DNA of 13,850 nucleotides from an uncultured Collinsella sp. (GCA_934658705.1 CAKUHP010000034.1:1-13850); one strand, 5' to 3'; shown: positions 1 through 9,814, counted from the first letter of the stretch. The notes: generated from the letters alone by a model not told the origin. Numbers and translations: made by a program.

Positions 1-30
1 GCCATGAGATGCGAGAATGATCTGATTCAT
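1..30 (-). CDS. PTS mannose-family EIIA component, first 10 codons only
   Basis: Only the N-terminus is in the window, reading MNQIILASHG from an ATG at 30; the rest lies beyond the left edge. The pattern of two or three hydrophobic residues followed by SHG is typical of the mannose/fructose/sorbose-family EIIA domain. There the His (here residue 9) accepts phosphate from HPr and passes it to EIIB in the cytoplasm. A strong Shine-Dalgarno AAGGAGG (positions 38-44) lies 7 nt upstream, which fixes the start. The DMT transporter and SIS-domain sugar-phosphate enzyme upstream on the same strand suggest that this PTS brings in the substrate of the SIS enzyme. The family call rests on ten residues, so another protein with a similar N-terminus is not excluded. 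Confidence 0.7.
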   Translation of the reverse strand, partial: MNQIILASHG

Positions 31-46
31 CTTGCCTCCTCCTTTT

Positions 47-74
47 CGTTATGGTCATTATAACGTCTTATACG
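47..74 (-). promoter_or_regulatory. Promoter region of the PTS gene with tandem TATAAYG/YATAACG boxes
   Basis: On the minus strand a perfect TATAAT lies at 62-57, 27-32 nt upstream of the PTS start. No good -35 hexamer is found 15-19 nt further upstream, so an activator may be needed. The -10 is embedded in TATAATGACCATAACG (62-47). A close relative, TATAACGACTATAACG (1351-1336), lies upstream of the DMT transporter gene and matches at 14 of 16 positions. A further TATAAG follows at 72-67. The boxes may bind a shared regulator; that is inference. Confidence 0.45.
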
Positions 75-212
75 TTGTGAATATTGTTAATTAGTATAAA
101 GACCGTTTACCGGTGAAAATCGACCGTTGACGGGTTTAACGCGTTTGAAACGTTCGCGCGAGGTGGTTCGGTGTCGCTTGAACATCGCCACATCAAGTGG
201 TAGACCACTCCC
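75..212. other. Gene-free stretch between the DMT transporter stop and the PTS promoter
   Basis: No open reading frame with a credible ribosome binding site was found. The stretch is AT-rich near 80-105 and otherwise unremarkable. A 14-bp palindrome AGTGGTAGACCACT (196-209) begins three bases past the transporter stop. It is too short and lacks the T-run needed to call it a terminator. It has the general look of a dyad operator, but nothing ties it to a regulator. Confidence 0.4.
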
Positions 213-1295
213 CTATCGCACGAAGTACCAGGGGCTTTCCTGCACGGTGGGCTCCAGCGCGATGCCCGTGCGTTCCTTGAACAGATCCATGTCCTGCGAT
301 TTCTCCGTCCACCACGCGTTGGGCTTAAAAGTCATGCTCTCGACAATACGTTTCACAATGACGCCGTTGCGCAGCTTGGAGAAGTCGGTGTTCATGATCA
401 GGATGGACGTGAGCACCAGCACAATGCCCAGGACCTTGACGGCGCCGGCGGACTCGGCATAGATGCCAATACCGACCAGGACGGTCGCCACGGTTTCGAA
501 CGAAGCCACGACCGGCACCTTCGACGTCTCTAGATCCATAGAAAGGCCCTGCATATAAAAGATGTATGCAAGGGCCGTTGGGATAAAGCCAAAGCCTGCA
601 AACAGCAGGATGAGCTGCGGGGACATTGCTGCGGCCACATCGGACCACGGAGCCGAAAGGGCTGCCATAAAGCATCCGCCAAAGACAAAGCCCCAAAACG
701 TGACGGCCAGCGGATGCAGCGTCTTGGTGGCCATGCGGCTAAACACGGCCAGCAGCGCACCGCAAAGTCCGGCGATCACGCCCGACACAACACCCCATAC
801 CGAGAAATGGAAACCGGAAAGGTCGCCACTCGTCACCGCAAGCACGCAGCCAACGATGTTAAAGACGATGGCAACGAGCTTGTTGGGGGTCACGTCCTCG
901 CAATAGAGCACGCGGCCGAGCGCAACGCCAAACACCGGCGAGGTGTAGAGCAGCACCGACGCCGTGGACATGCCCACCTCGCCCATGCACTCGTAATAAA
1001 GCGTGTTAGCGGTGGCGAGGCCGATGATGCCAAGAAGCGCGCAGGGAACAAGCTCTTTGGGGCTTGCTTTGAAGAGCGCCATGGGGCCCGTGGCTTTTCC
1101 CTCACGAGCACCTCCCTGGCAACCCATAAACACCAAGACCGGAGCCATTAAGATGGCGCCGGACAACAGGCGAAAGGCCGCCATGCTCTGAGACGAAACG
1201 CCGAGGGCTGAGATTCCGTTAACGAAGATTCCGATGGTGCCCCACATAAGCGCGGCGATCAGCACCAGCACATAGCCCAGATTGCTTCTCTTCAA
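213..1295 (-). CDS. DMT-superfamily (EamA) membrane transporter
   Basis: An integral membrane protein of 360 residues with the two-repeat layout of the drug/metabolite transporter superfamily: hydrophobic helices at about 6-155 and again at about 165-302. The first repeat starts with LIAALMWGTIGIF and the second has SFETVATVLVGIGIYAESA, both family hallmarks. Members export amino acids, amines or other small metabolites, but the substrate cannot be read from sequence. I chose the TTG start at 1295 because AAGGAGG lies 5 nt upstream (1301-1307). An in-frame ATG at 1331 adds 12 polar residues, has no ribosome binding site and falls in the likely promoter. Unusually, about 58 mostly hydrophilic residues follow the last helix. 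The gene sits between a FrlB-like sugar-phosphate enzyme and a PTS EIIA on the same strand. That suggests export of a catabolic by-product such as an amino acid; this is inference. Confidence 0.88.
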   Translation of the reverse strand: MKRSNLGYVLVLIAALMWGTIGIFVNGISALGVSSQSMAAFRLLSGAILMAPVLVFMGCQGGAREGKATGPMALFKASPKELVPCALLGIIGLATANTLYYECMGEVGMSTASVLLYTSPVFGVALGRVLYCEDVTPNKLVAIVFNIVGCVLAVTSGDLSGFHFSVWGVVSGVIAGLCGALLAVFSRMATKTLHPLAVTFWGFVFGGCFMAALSAPWSDVAAAMSPQLILLFAGFGFIPTALAYIFYMQGLSMDLETSKVPVVASFETVATVLVGIGIYAESAGAVKVLGIVLVLTSILIMNTDFSKLRNGVIVKRIVESMTFKPNAWWTEKSQDMDLFKERTGIALEPTVQESPWYFVR

Positions 1296-1335
1296 CGTAG
1301 CCTCCTTGGCTTTGTTACCAATATGTTTCATACTA

Positions 1336-1363
1336 CGTTATAGTCGTTATATACATTTATCAA
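1336..1363 (-). promoter_or_regulatory. Putative promoter/operator of the DMT transporter gene
   Basis: Read on the minus strand, TTGATA (1363-1358) resembles a -35 box. It is followed by two copies of TATAACG (1351-1345 and 1342-1336) separated by AC, a 9-bp period. The second TATAAC is 15 bp from the -35, a little short, so the exact promoter is uncertain. The double box closely matches the one upstream of the PTS gene at 47-62. Confidence 0.4.
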
Positions 1364-1411
1364 GACCGAAATCGGCGAACGGAAGCCGCTTTTGCAAGGG
1401 TAGCCAAACGC

Positions 1412-1478
1412 AGTTGCGGTGAAATAGTTCCTGAATAGAGGGTTCAAGCCCCCAAACAGGAACTATTCCACCGCAACT
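1412..1478 (-). repeat. Long inverted repeat, 22-bp arms, between the SIS and DMT genes
   Basis: Arms at 1412-1433 and 1457-1478 are reverse complements at 21 of 22 positions and enclose a 23-nt loop. In a minus-strand transcript the one non-match becomes a G-U wobble, so the stem would be continuous. In a plus-strand transcript it would be an A-C mismatch. The loop can pair further through GGG and CCC. There is no clean T-run after it on the minus strand, so it is not a textbook intrinsic terminator. It may instead be a processing or 3'-end stability structure for the SIS mRNA, or one copy of a dispersed intergenic repeat. Confidence 0.75.
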
Positions 1479-1513
1479 TATGGGGACATCGAGCTGTCAG
1501 GTTGCTCTATCCC

Positions 1514-2506
1514 TTAGTAATCGAGCTTCCACATGTAGCGGCGCGTCATGTAGTCCTTGTGGGTAACGGCGGAAAGCGCACGCATGTAGACGTTGTTGAG
1601 GATCGGAGCGAAGATCAGGTGGTTGAAGTACTCGCTCACGCTGTCCTTGATGTCGTTGAGGCCGAGTTCCTTGGCATCGAGCTGATAGACACGCTCGCCA
1701 CCGTACTGGTTGACAAAGCGGATGCCGCGCTCGTCGTTGCAGCGGCTGCGGCCGACGCTGATGAGCTGGAACAGCGAGGTGCGCTTGTCCAGGATCTCGA
1801 AGGGACCGTGGAAGAAGTCGCAGGTGTTGATGGTGCAGGAATCAATCTGCAGCATCTCCTGAACGTTGCAGATGCTAAAGACATAGGCGGCACCAAAGAG
1901 CGGACCCTGAGCCATGACGTTGATGCAGGGCTTGTCGGCGTTCTGCTCGGCCCACTTAGCGGCGAGCGGCGTGGTGTACTCAACGGCCTTGCGATAGATG
2001 GGATCGACCAGGTCGAAGGCGGCCATGGCGGTCTCGTACTCAGCATAGCCCTCGGTCTGCTGCGTGAGCTCCATGGCAATCATGGTCACGACGGCGGAGT
2101 TGGTGCGGCCCATGCAGGACTCGTCGATGGCCAGGCTGTCATACTGGACCTTGTAGTCGCAGACCTCGGTGAGGCCGGACTCGTCAACATAGATGGCGAT
2201 GGTGCTGGCGCCGTGATCCTTGGCGACCTGAGCGGCGACGATGGTCTCCTTGGTGCCGCGCATGGAGACGACGACGGCCAAGGTGTTCTCGTTGACGTAG
2301 GCCGGGGTGGCGTGCACGAACTCGTTGCTGGTGTAGCTGGAGCTCACGACCTGCGTGGCCTCGTGCTCCATAAAGTACTGGGCAGGATAGTTGCCGCCGT
2401 TGGATCCGCCGGCGCCGATCCACACGACGCGCTTGATGCCGCCCTTGTCTGCCTTGTCAGCCAAAACCTGGGAGACGACGTCCTTAACCTGTTCCTGAGT
2501 AGTCAT
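1514..2506 (-). CDS. SIS-domain sugar-phosphate deglycase/isomerase, FrlB/FraB-like
   Basis: A cytosolic 330-residue protein with two SIS (sugar isomerase) domains. GAGGSNG at 31-37 is the first phosphate-binding loop and SMRGTKET at 81-88 the second. HGPFEI begins at residue 233. Glu217 precedes His233 by exactly 16 residues, the spacing of the catalytic Glu/His pair in GlmS (488/504) and FraB (214/230). The C-terminus RRYMWKLDY resembles the FrlB ending. These features point to the family that removes amines from 6-phosphofructosamines (fructoselysine-6-P, glucoselysine-6-P, fructose-asparagine-6-P). A glucosamine-6-phosphate-type deaminase/isomerase of the AgaS kind is the alternative. Asp230 replaces the Glu usually found three residues before the His. 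The start ATG has GAAAGG about 10 nt upstream. The gene diverges from the GntR repressor, which probably controls it. Confidence 0.82.
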   Translation of the reverse strand: MTTQEQVKDVVSQVLADKADKGGIKRVVWIGAGGSNGGNYPAQYFMEHEATQVVSSSYTSNEFVHATPAYVNENTLAVVVSMRGTKETIVAAQVAKDHGASTIAIYVDESGLTEVCDYKVQYDSLAIDESCMGRTNSAVVTMIAMELTQQTEGYAEYETAMAAFDLVDPIYRKAVEYTTPLAAKWAEQNADKPCINVMAQGPLFGAAYVFSICNVQEMLQIDSCTINTCDFFHGPFEILDKRTSLFQLISVGRSRCNDERGIRFVNQYGGERVYQLDAKELGLNDIKDSVSEYFNHLIFAPILNNVYMRALSAVTHKDYMTRRYMWKLDY

Positions 2507-2544
2507 CGTGCATCAGCCTTTCTTCTCGTTTGATGCTGTCGATG

Positions 2545-2564
2545 GCATACAAGTTACATACATG
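2545..2564 (+). promoter_or_regulatory. Putative GntR operator, copy 1 (SIS side)
   Basis: GCATACAAGTTACATACATG contains two ATACA boxes (2547-2551 and 2558-2562) with an 11-bp period, about one helical turn. It matches copy 2 at 2684-2703 at 18 of 20 positions. It lies 39 nt upstream of the SIS start codon, where a bound repressor would block transcription. A single inverted TTGTATGC (2584-2591) lies 20 bp further from the SIS start. Assignment to the adjacent GntR protein is inference from position and repetition. Confidence 0.55.
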
Positions 2565-2654
2565 TTTTGGTGATGTCGACTAGTTGTATGCTATATTTGT
2601 CTTAGAAATTTTGCTGGTCTGATTCTCGGCAATCCGTTACCAGCGGTTTTGTTG

Positions 2655-2684
2655 TTGTATTGGATACATGCTTGGTTCTATAAG
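2655..2684 (+). promoter_or_regulatory. Possible gntR promoter overlapped by a palindrome
   Basis: TTGTAT (2655-2660) and TATAAG (2679-2684) with an 18-bp spacer form a plausible sigma-70 promoter. It would give a leader of about 20 nt before the gntR start. A palindrome TGTATTGGATACA (2656-2668) overlaps the -35 box and uses the same ATACA half-site as the flanking repeats. Neighbouring bases of operator copy 2 overlap the -10. This layout fits autorepression. Confidence 0.4.
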
Positions 2685-2703
2685 CATACAAGTTAGATAC
2701 AGG
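2684..2703 (+). promoter_or_regulatory. Putative GntR operator, copy 2 (gntR side)
   Basis: GCATACAAGTTAGATACAGG repeats copy 1 with two differences and keeps the ATACA-N6-ATACA spacing (2686-2690 and 2697-2701). It covers the expected transcription start and the weak ribosome binding site (AGG at 2701-2703) of gntR, 8 nt before its ATG. A repressor bound here would limit its own synthesis. Confidence 0.55.
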
Positions 2704-2711
2704 TTGATCGC

Positions 2712-3434
2712 ATGAGAACTTCGTCGAAAAAGAACTTGACCCAATACGAGCGCCTGGCGGGCACGCTGCGCGACCGCATCGCCGCCGGCACCTACGCGCG
2801 CGGAGACAAGCTGCCGTCCGAAATGGAGCTCATGGACGAGTCGGGACTCTCGCGCAGCACCGTGCGCCATGCGCTTAAGGTACTGGTGGATGAGGGCCTG
2901 GTGCACACCGAGCGCGGACGCGGCGCCTTTGTGGCCGACACGCCCGAGGTGCACGAGAACAACCTGGTGTTCTCGAGTTATACCAAGCAGGTCGAAGGCC
3001 AGGGCATGAAGCCCACCACGCGCACGGTGGACTCGGGCTTTGCCAAGGCGGCGGGCAGCGTGGCCAAGTTCTTTGATGCCGCCGTGGGCAGCAAGCTCGT
3101 CAAGCTCGTCCGCCTGCGCTATCTGGACGATGTGCCGCTGTGCCTGGAGACCACCTACCTGCCGCCGAGCTTTGGGGCGCTCATCGATCGCGACATCAAC
3201 GGGTCGCTCTACGCCACACTACGCCAGGAGTTTCATCGCGCGCCGGCCCAGGGCCACAAAACCTTTGAGGTGTGCTATGCCTCGCAAAACGAGGCATTCC
3301 TGCTCAACGTTGAGCGCGGCCAGGCGCTGATCCTTATCACCGACTACGTCTACGACACCGACGGCCGCCCGCTCCACGTCTCCAAGCGCATCCAACGAAC
3401 CGACCGCGCCAAATACACCGAACCCATCGGTTAA
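2712..3434 (+). CDS. GntR-family transcriptional repressor, HutC subfamily (UTRA domain)
   Basis: A 240-residue regulator and the only plus-strand gene here. Residues about 8-75 form the winged helix-turn-helix of GntR proteins, with LPSE at 34-37, SRSTVRHALKVL at 48-59 and ERGRGAFV at 67-74. Residues about 95-232 form a UTRA effector-binding domain typical of HutC-type members, which usually sense a sugar phosphate or related metabolite and then release DNA. The ATG at 2712 is used because the helix-turn-helix begins soon after; its ribosome binding site is weak. The gene diverges from the FrlB-like SIS gene across 205 bp. That gap carries two near-identical 20-bp repeats, making local repression of the SIS gene and of itself very likely. 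The effector is probably the phosphorylated substrate of the SIS enzyme, which is inference. Confidence 0.9.
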   Translation: MRTSSKKNLTQYERLAGTLRDRIAAGTYARGDKLPSEMELMDESGLSRSTVRHALKVLVDEGLVHTERGRGAFVADTPEVHENNLVFSSYTKQVEGQGMKPTTRTVDSGFAKAAGSVAKFFDAAVGSKLVKLVRLRYLDDVPLCLETTYLPPSFGALIDRDINGSLYATLRQEFHRAPAQGHKTFEVCYASQNEAFLLNVERGQALILITDYVYDTDGRPLHVSKRIQRTDRAKYTEPIG

Positions 3435-3442
3435 CCAACACC

Positions 3443-3483
3443 AAAACCACCACAAAGGTGCCTGTCCCCAATGTGGTGGTTTT
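3443..3483. terminator. Bidirectional terminator between gntR and the GNAT gene
   Basis: A perfect 12-bp inverted repeat (AAAACCACCACA at 3443-3454, TGTGGTGGTTTT at 3472-3483) encloses a 17-nt loop. The A and T ends supply a T-run in either direction. It lies 9 bp past the gntR stop, and its right arm overlaps the stop codon of the convergent GNAT gene, so it probably serves both. Confidence 0.85.
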
Positions 3484-4072
3484 AGGCGAGGAGGTCGGGG
3501 AACCAGGTTGGCTTGGGCTGGTTGGGGACGCGCTCGGCTAGGACCAGCTCCATCCAGCACATGTCGTACCAGCGGCCGAACTTTTGCGCGCAGCGGTCGA
3601 AGGCGCCCACCAGGCGATAGCCCATATGGGCATGGAAATCCTGGCTGTTGTGCGTCAGGTACTCGTCGTCCTCGTCGTGCGGCACGGCGATGAGCGCGCA
3701 CATGTTGGTGATGCCCATCGCGACCAGACATTGCTTGAGCGCATCGTGCAACTTGCGGCCCAGTCCGCCATGGCGCACATCGCCTGCCAGGTAAATCGAC
3801 GTCTCGACCGACCAGTCGTAGGCCTCGCGGCTGTTGAGCGCGCTCACGTAGGCATACCCCACCGGGCGCCCGTCCAGTTCCATCACCAGATACGGATAGC
3901 GCTTGAGCGTACGCTCGATGCGCCCGGCGAACTCCTCAACGCTCGGCACCTCATATTCGCAGGTAATCGCCGTCTCAAGCACATACGGCTCGTAAATGGC
4001 AAGCAACGCCGGCGCATCATCGGGCGTCGCCAGGCGAATCGTCGGCTCGGACATCTCGGATTTCTCGGGCAT
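3482..4072 (-). CDS. GNAT-family N-acetyltransferase, phosphinothricin-acetyltransferase-like
   Basis: A 196-residue cytosolic GNAT-fold enzyme that should transfer an acetyl group from acetyl-CoA to an amine. The acetyl-CoA-binding motif is RHGGLG (100-105), preceded by the strand WSVETSIYL. The C-terminal pattern FHAHMGYRLVGAF followed by KFGRWYDMCWMEL resembles phosphinothricin/methionine-sulfoximine acetyltransferases (PAT/YwnH group), whose natural substrates are amino-acid-like. The start at 4072 has GGAGGGG 4 nt upstream. A second in-frame ATG, seven codons in, has no such site, and longer upstream frames run through a terminator hairpin. That hairpin leaves almost no room for a promoter, so expression may depend on read-through from the threonine aldolase gene. 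Confidence 0.85.
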   Translation of the reverse strand: MPEKSEMSEPTIRLATPDDAPALLAIYEPYVLETAITCEYEVPSVEEFAGRIERTLKRYPYLVMELDGRPVGYAYVSALNSREAYDWSVETSIYLAGDVRHGGLGRKLHDALKQCLVAMGITNMCALIAVPHDEDDEYLTHNSQDFHAHMGYRLVGAFDRCAQKFGRWYDMCWMELVLAERVPNQPKPTWFPDLLA

Positions 4073-4088
4073 ACAGCCCCTCCCCCTC

Positions 4089-4131
4089 AAAAGCAAAAGC
4101 CGCCCTGCGCCAAACCCAGGCGCAGGGCGGC
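4089..4131 (-). terminator. Intrinsic terminator after the threonine aldolase gene
   Basis: A perfect 13-bp GC-rich stem (GCCGCCCTGCGCC at 4099-4111, its complement at 4119-4131) with a 7-nt loop. On the minus strand it is followed by TTTTGCTTTT. It starts 20 bp past the threonine aldolase stop and ends just before the GNAT ribosome binding site. Confidence 0.9.
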
Positions 4132-4150
4132 CCCTCATCATCATATCAAC

Positions 4151-5176
4151 CTACAGGACAGCCGCCAGGGCGTCGATGTCCTCCTGCGTCGTGGCCCAGC
4201 TAGTGCAAAAACGCACCACGGTGTGGGTCTCGTCGTACTTTTCCCAGTACTCGATCGAGGCATGCTCGCGAATGCGAGCCATGTCCTCGTTGGGCAGAAT
4301 CACAAACTGCTGGTTGGTGGGCGTCTCCAAGAAGAACTGGTAGCCGCGCTCGTGCAGCACGCAGCGCAGTGCCTGCGCGGTCTCAATCGCCTGGCGGCCA
4401 ATCTCAAAATACAGACCATCGGTAAAGAGTGCCTCAAACTGCACACCCGTCAGGCGGCCCTTGGCCAGCAGCGCACCATGCTGCTTAATGCGCGGGATGG
4501 GATGCGCCGGAGCATGCATGCCGCAGAACACCACGGCCTCGCCGCACAGAGCACCGCACTTGGTGCCGCCGATGTAGAACACGTCGCACAGCTGCGCCAG
4601 CTCGGGTAGGGTGATGTCGCACTCGTCGGCCGCCAGCGCATAGGCCAAGCGGGCACCGTCCACAAACAGCGGAATCTCGCGCTTCTGGCACACGGCATGA
4701 ATTGCCGCGAGCTCGGCCTTGGAGTACAGCGTGCCGTACTCGGTCGACAGGCTCACGTACACGGCACCCGGGAACACCGTGTGCTCGTAGCTCTCGTTTT
4801 CGTAGAACACCTGGATATAGTTTTCGAGGTCCTCGGCATGCATCTTACCTTCGTAGCCGGGGATGGTGAGCACCTTGTGGCCGCCAAACTCGATGGCGCC
4901 CGCCTCGTGGCAGGCGACGTGGCCGGTCTCGGCGGCAACAACGCCCTCGTACGGCGCAAGCAGCATATCGATCACCGTCGCGTTGGCCTGCGTACCGCCA
5001 ACCAGCAAAAACACGTCGGCATCGGGGGCCTGGCAGGCCTCGCGGATGAGCTGCTTGGCACGCTCGGTGTGCGCATCGGTACCGTAGCCGGGCTGCGGCT
5101 CCATGTTGGTGTCGACGAGCGCCTGCAGCACCGCCGGGTGCGCGCCGTGGGAATAATCGTTGTTGAACGCGAGCAT
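4151..5176 (-). CDS. Low-specificity L-threonine aldolase family PLP enzyme
   Basis: A 341-residue fold-type I PLP enzyme of the threonine-aldolase/beta-eliminating-lyase family. These enzymes cleave threonine or allo-threonine to glycine and acetaldehyde in the cytosol. The PLP Schiff-base lysine is Lys206 in YIGGTKCGAL. Asp173 and Arg176 in FVDGARL contact the cofactor ring and the substrate. GGTQAN (60-65) forms the phosphate cup, and GHVACHEAGAIEF (85-97) holds the conserved His/Glu segment. Length is normal. The start has GAGGA 6 nt upstream. The gene follows the PAP2 gene after 46 nt with no terminator between, and a strong terminator follows its own stop, so it ends a transcription unit. 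Related specificities such as beta-hydroxy-amino-acid or phenylserine aldolase cannot be separated by eye, so no symbol is given. Confidence 0.88.
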   Translation of the reverse strand: MLAFNNDYSHGAHPAVLQALVDTNMEPQPGYGTDAHTERAKQLIREACQAPDADVFLLVGGTQANATVIDMLLAPYEGVVAAETGHVACHEAGAIEFGGHKVLTIPGYEGKMHAEDLENYIQVFYENESYEHTVFPGAVYVSLSTEYGTLYSKAELAAIHAVCQKREIPLFVDGARLAYALAADECDITLPELAQLCDVFYIGGTKCGALCGEAVVFCGMHAPAHPIPRIKQHGALLAKGRLTGVQFEALFTDGLYFEIGRQAIETAQALRCVLHERGYQFFLETPTNQQFVILPNEDMARIREHASIEYWEKYDETHTVVRFCTSWATTQEDIDALAAVL

Positions 5177-5222
5177 GGCAATCCTCTCTTACCGGGTATC
5201 GGCCAGATGATTCAGGTGGCGC

Positions 5223-6086
5223 TTATTGTACGCCGTGCGGATAGACAATGTGCGCGGCAAGGCACTCGAGCGCCAGCACGAGGGCAAAGCCGCAGCTCAC
5301 ATCGCTCAAAAAATGTGCGCCGATCACGATGCGGCCAAAGGCGACGAGCGCTGCGACCACAGCCGCGGCCCAAAAGACCACGCGACGACGCGAAGGCTTT
5401 TCCGTAAAGGCCGCCGCGGGAAGGCCGGCAAGCATCAGGCCGATCGCCGCGTGTGCGGTATGACCGCTCGCAAACGACTTAAAGCCGTCCTTGATCACGC
5501 CAGCCGCAATATAGCTCCACTTGTCGGGGTTGCCGATCACCCACCACGGCTGAAAATTGAGCCCCGGCGTGACCTCGATCACGCGCATGCGCGGGCGCGA
5601 CCACAGTGGCTTAACGATGACGTTGAGGATAATGGCCTGGGCAGCCCAAACGGCGAGCACCATCAGCGCCCAGCGCGTGAACTCGTCGGGCGAGGTTTTG
5701 CGCGTAAGGCGATAGACGATGAGGTTGGCGGCGATAACCAGCACAAATGTCAGTACCAACTGGACCGCAACGAGCTTGCCGCCAACCCGCAGGGACGAAA
5801 TGATCTCGTAGCCGGCCAGGCCTACATTGACGAGAATGCCGAGCACGGCGAGCCATTTGCTCCCCCTGGAATCGGGGCGCACCGCGCGCACGAGCATGAC
5901 ACCCGCGATGCTCGCCGTCAGTTCAAACGGCAACTCACCGGCGGCCTCGACAAAGCGACCGTACATGTTGGACGAGTTGAACAGCGCACTCGAGATTTGG
6001 TAATCGAAGAAGCTGCCCGTGAGCAGGCAAAGGGCCAGAATAGCCGCAATAATGGCGGCGTCTTTCTTATAGATGTACCCGAGCAT
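5223..6086 (-). CDS. PAP2-superfamily membrane phosphatase
   Basis: A polytopic membrane protein of 287 residues with the three PAP2 catalytic motifs. They are KPLWSRP (159-165), SFASGHT (204-210, with His209 in the active site) and R252-x5-H258-x3-D262 in GRIVIGAHFLSD. Such enzymes remove phosphate from lipid phosphates such as phosphatidic acid, phosphatidylglycerol phosphate or undecaprenyl pyrophosphate at the membrane surface. Which one applies here is not visible. The start at 6086 has AAAGGAAG just upstream; a frame extended to 6146 adds 20 polar residues without a ribosome binding site. It lies 72 nt after mfd on the same strand and 46 nt before the threonine aldolase gene, so co-transcription is likely. 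Confidence 0.88.
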   Translation of the reverse strand: MLGYIYKKDAAIIAAILALCLLTGSFFDYQISSALFNSSNMYGRFVEAAGELPFELTASIAGVMLVRAVRPDSRGSKWLAVLGILVNVGLAGYEIISSLRVGGKLVAVQLVLTFVLVIAANLIVYRLTRKTSPDEFTRWALMVLAVWAAQAIILNVIVKPLWSRPRMRVIEVTPGLNFQPWWVIGNPDKWSYIAAGVIKDGFKSFASGHTAHAAIGLMLAGLPAAAFTEKPSRRRVVFWAAAVVAALVAFGRIVIGAHFLSDVSCGFALVLALECLAAHIVYPHGVQ

Positions 6087-6122
6087 GGCTTCCTTTCGGT
6101 CGGGTGGAGAATCAACCAGCGA

Positions 6123-6147
6123 CGTGGTGGAGCCTTGTCCCACCACG
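6123..6147 (-). repeat. Small hairpin between mfd and the PAP2 gene
   Basis: CGTGGTGG (6123-6130) and CCACCACG (6140-6147) form an 8-bp stem with a 9-nt loop, 11 bp past the mfd stop. There is no T-run on either side, so it is at best a weak or partial terminator. It uses the same GTGGTGG core as the stem at 3443-3483. Confidence 0.5.
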
Positions 6148-6158
6148 CCACTTACTTG

Positions 6159-9791
<3,633 letters not shown>

Positions 9792-9814
9792 GCTGTTCCT
9801 CCGGCATCGCAACG

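Noticed and set aside
196..209. Palindrome AGTGGTAGACCACT resembling HutC/DasR-type operators
   Set aside because: It lies past the end of a gene rather than at a promoter, has a shorter centre than the DasR site, and does not match the repeats beside the local gntR gene.
1296..1331. ATG start of the DMT transporter at 1331
   Set aside because: No ribosome binding site; the TTG at 1295 has AAGGAGG 5 nt upstream, and the extra residues are polar and precede the first helix.
1502..2533. 343-codon open frame on the plus strand
   Set aside because: Antisense of the SIS gene, low-complexity Val/Gly/Asp/Leu translation, no ribosome binding site.
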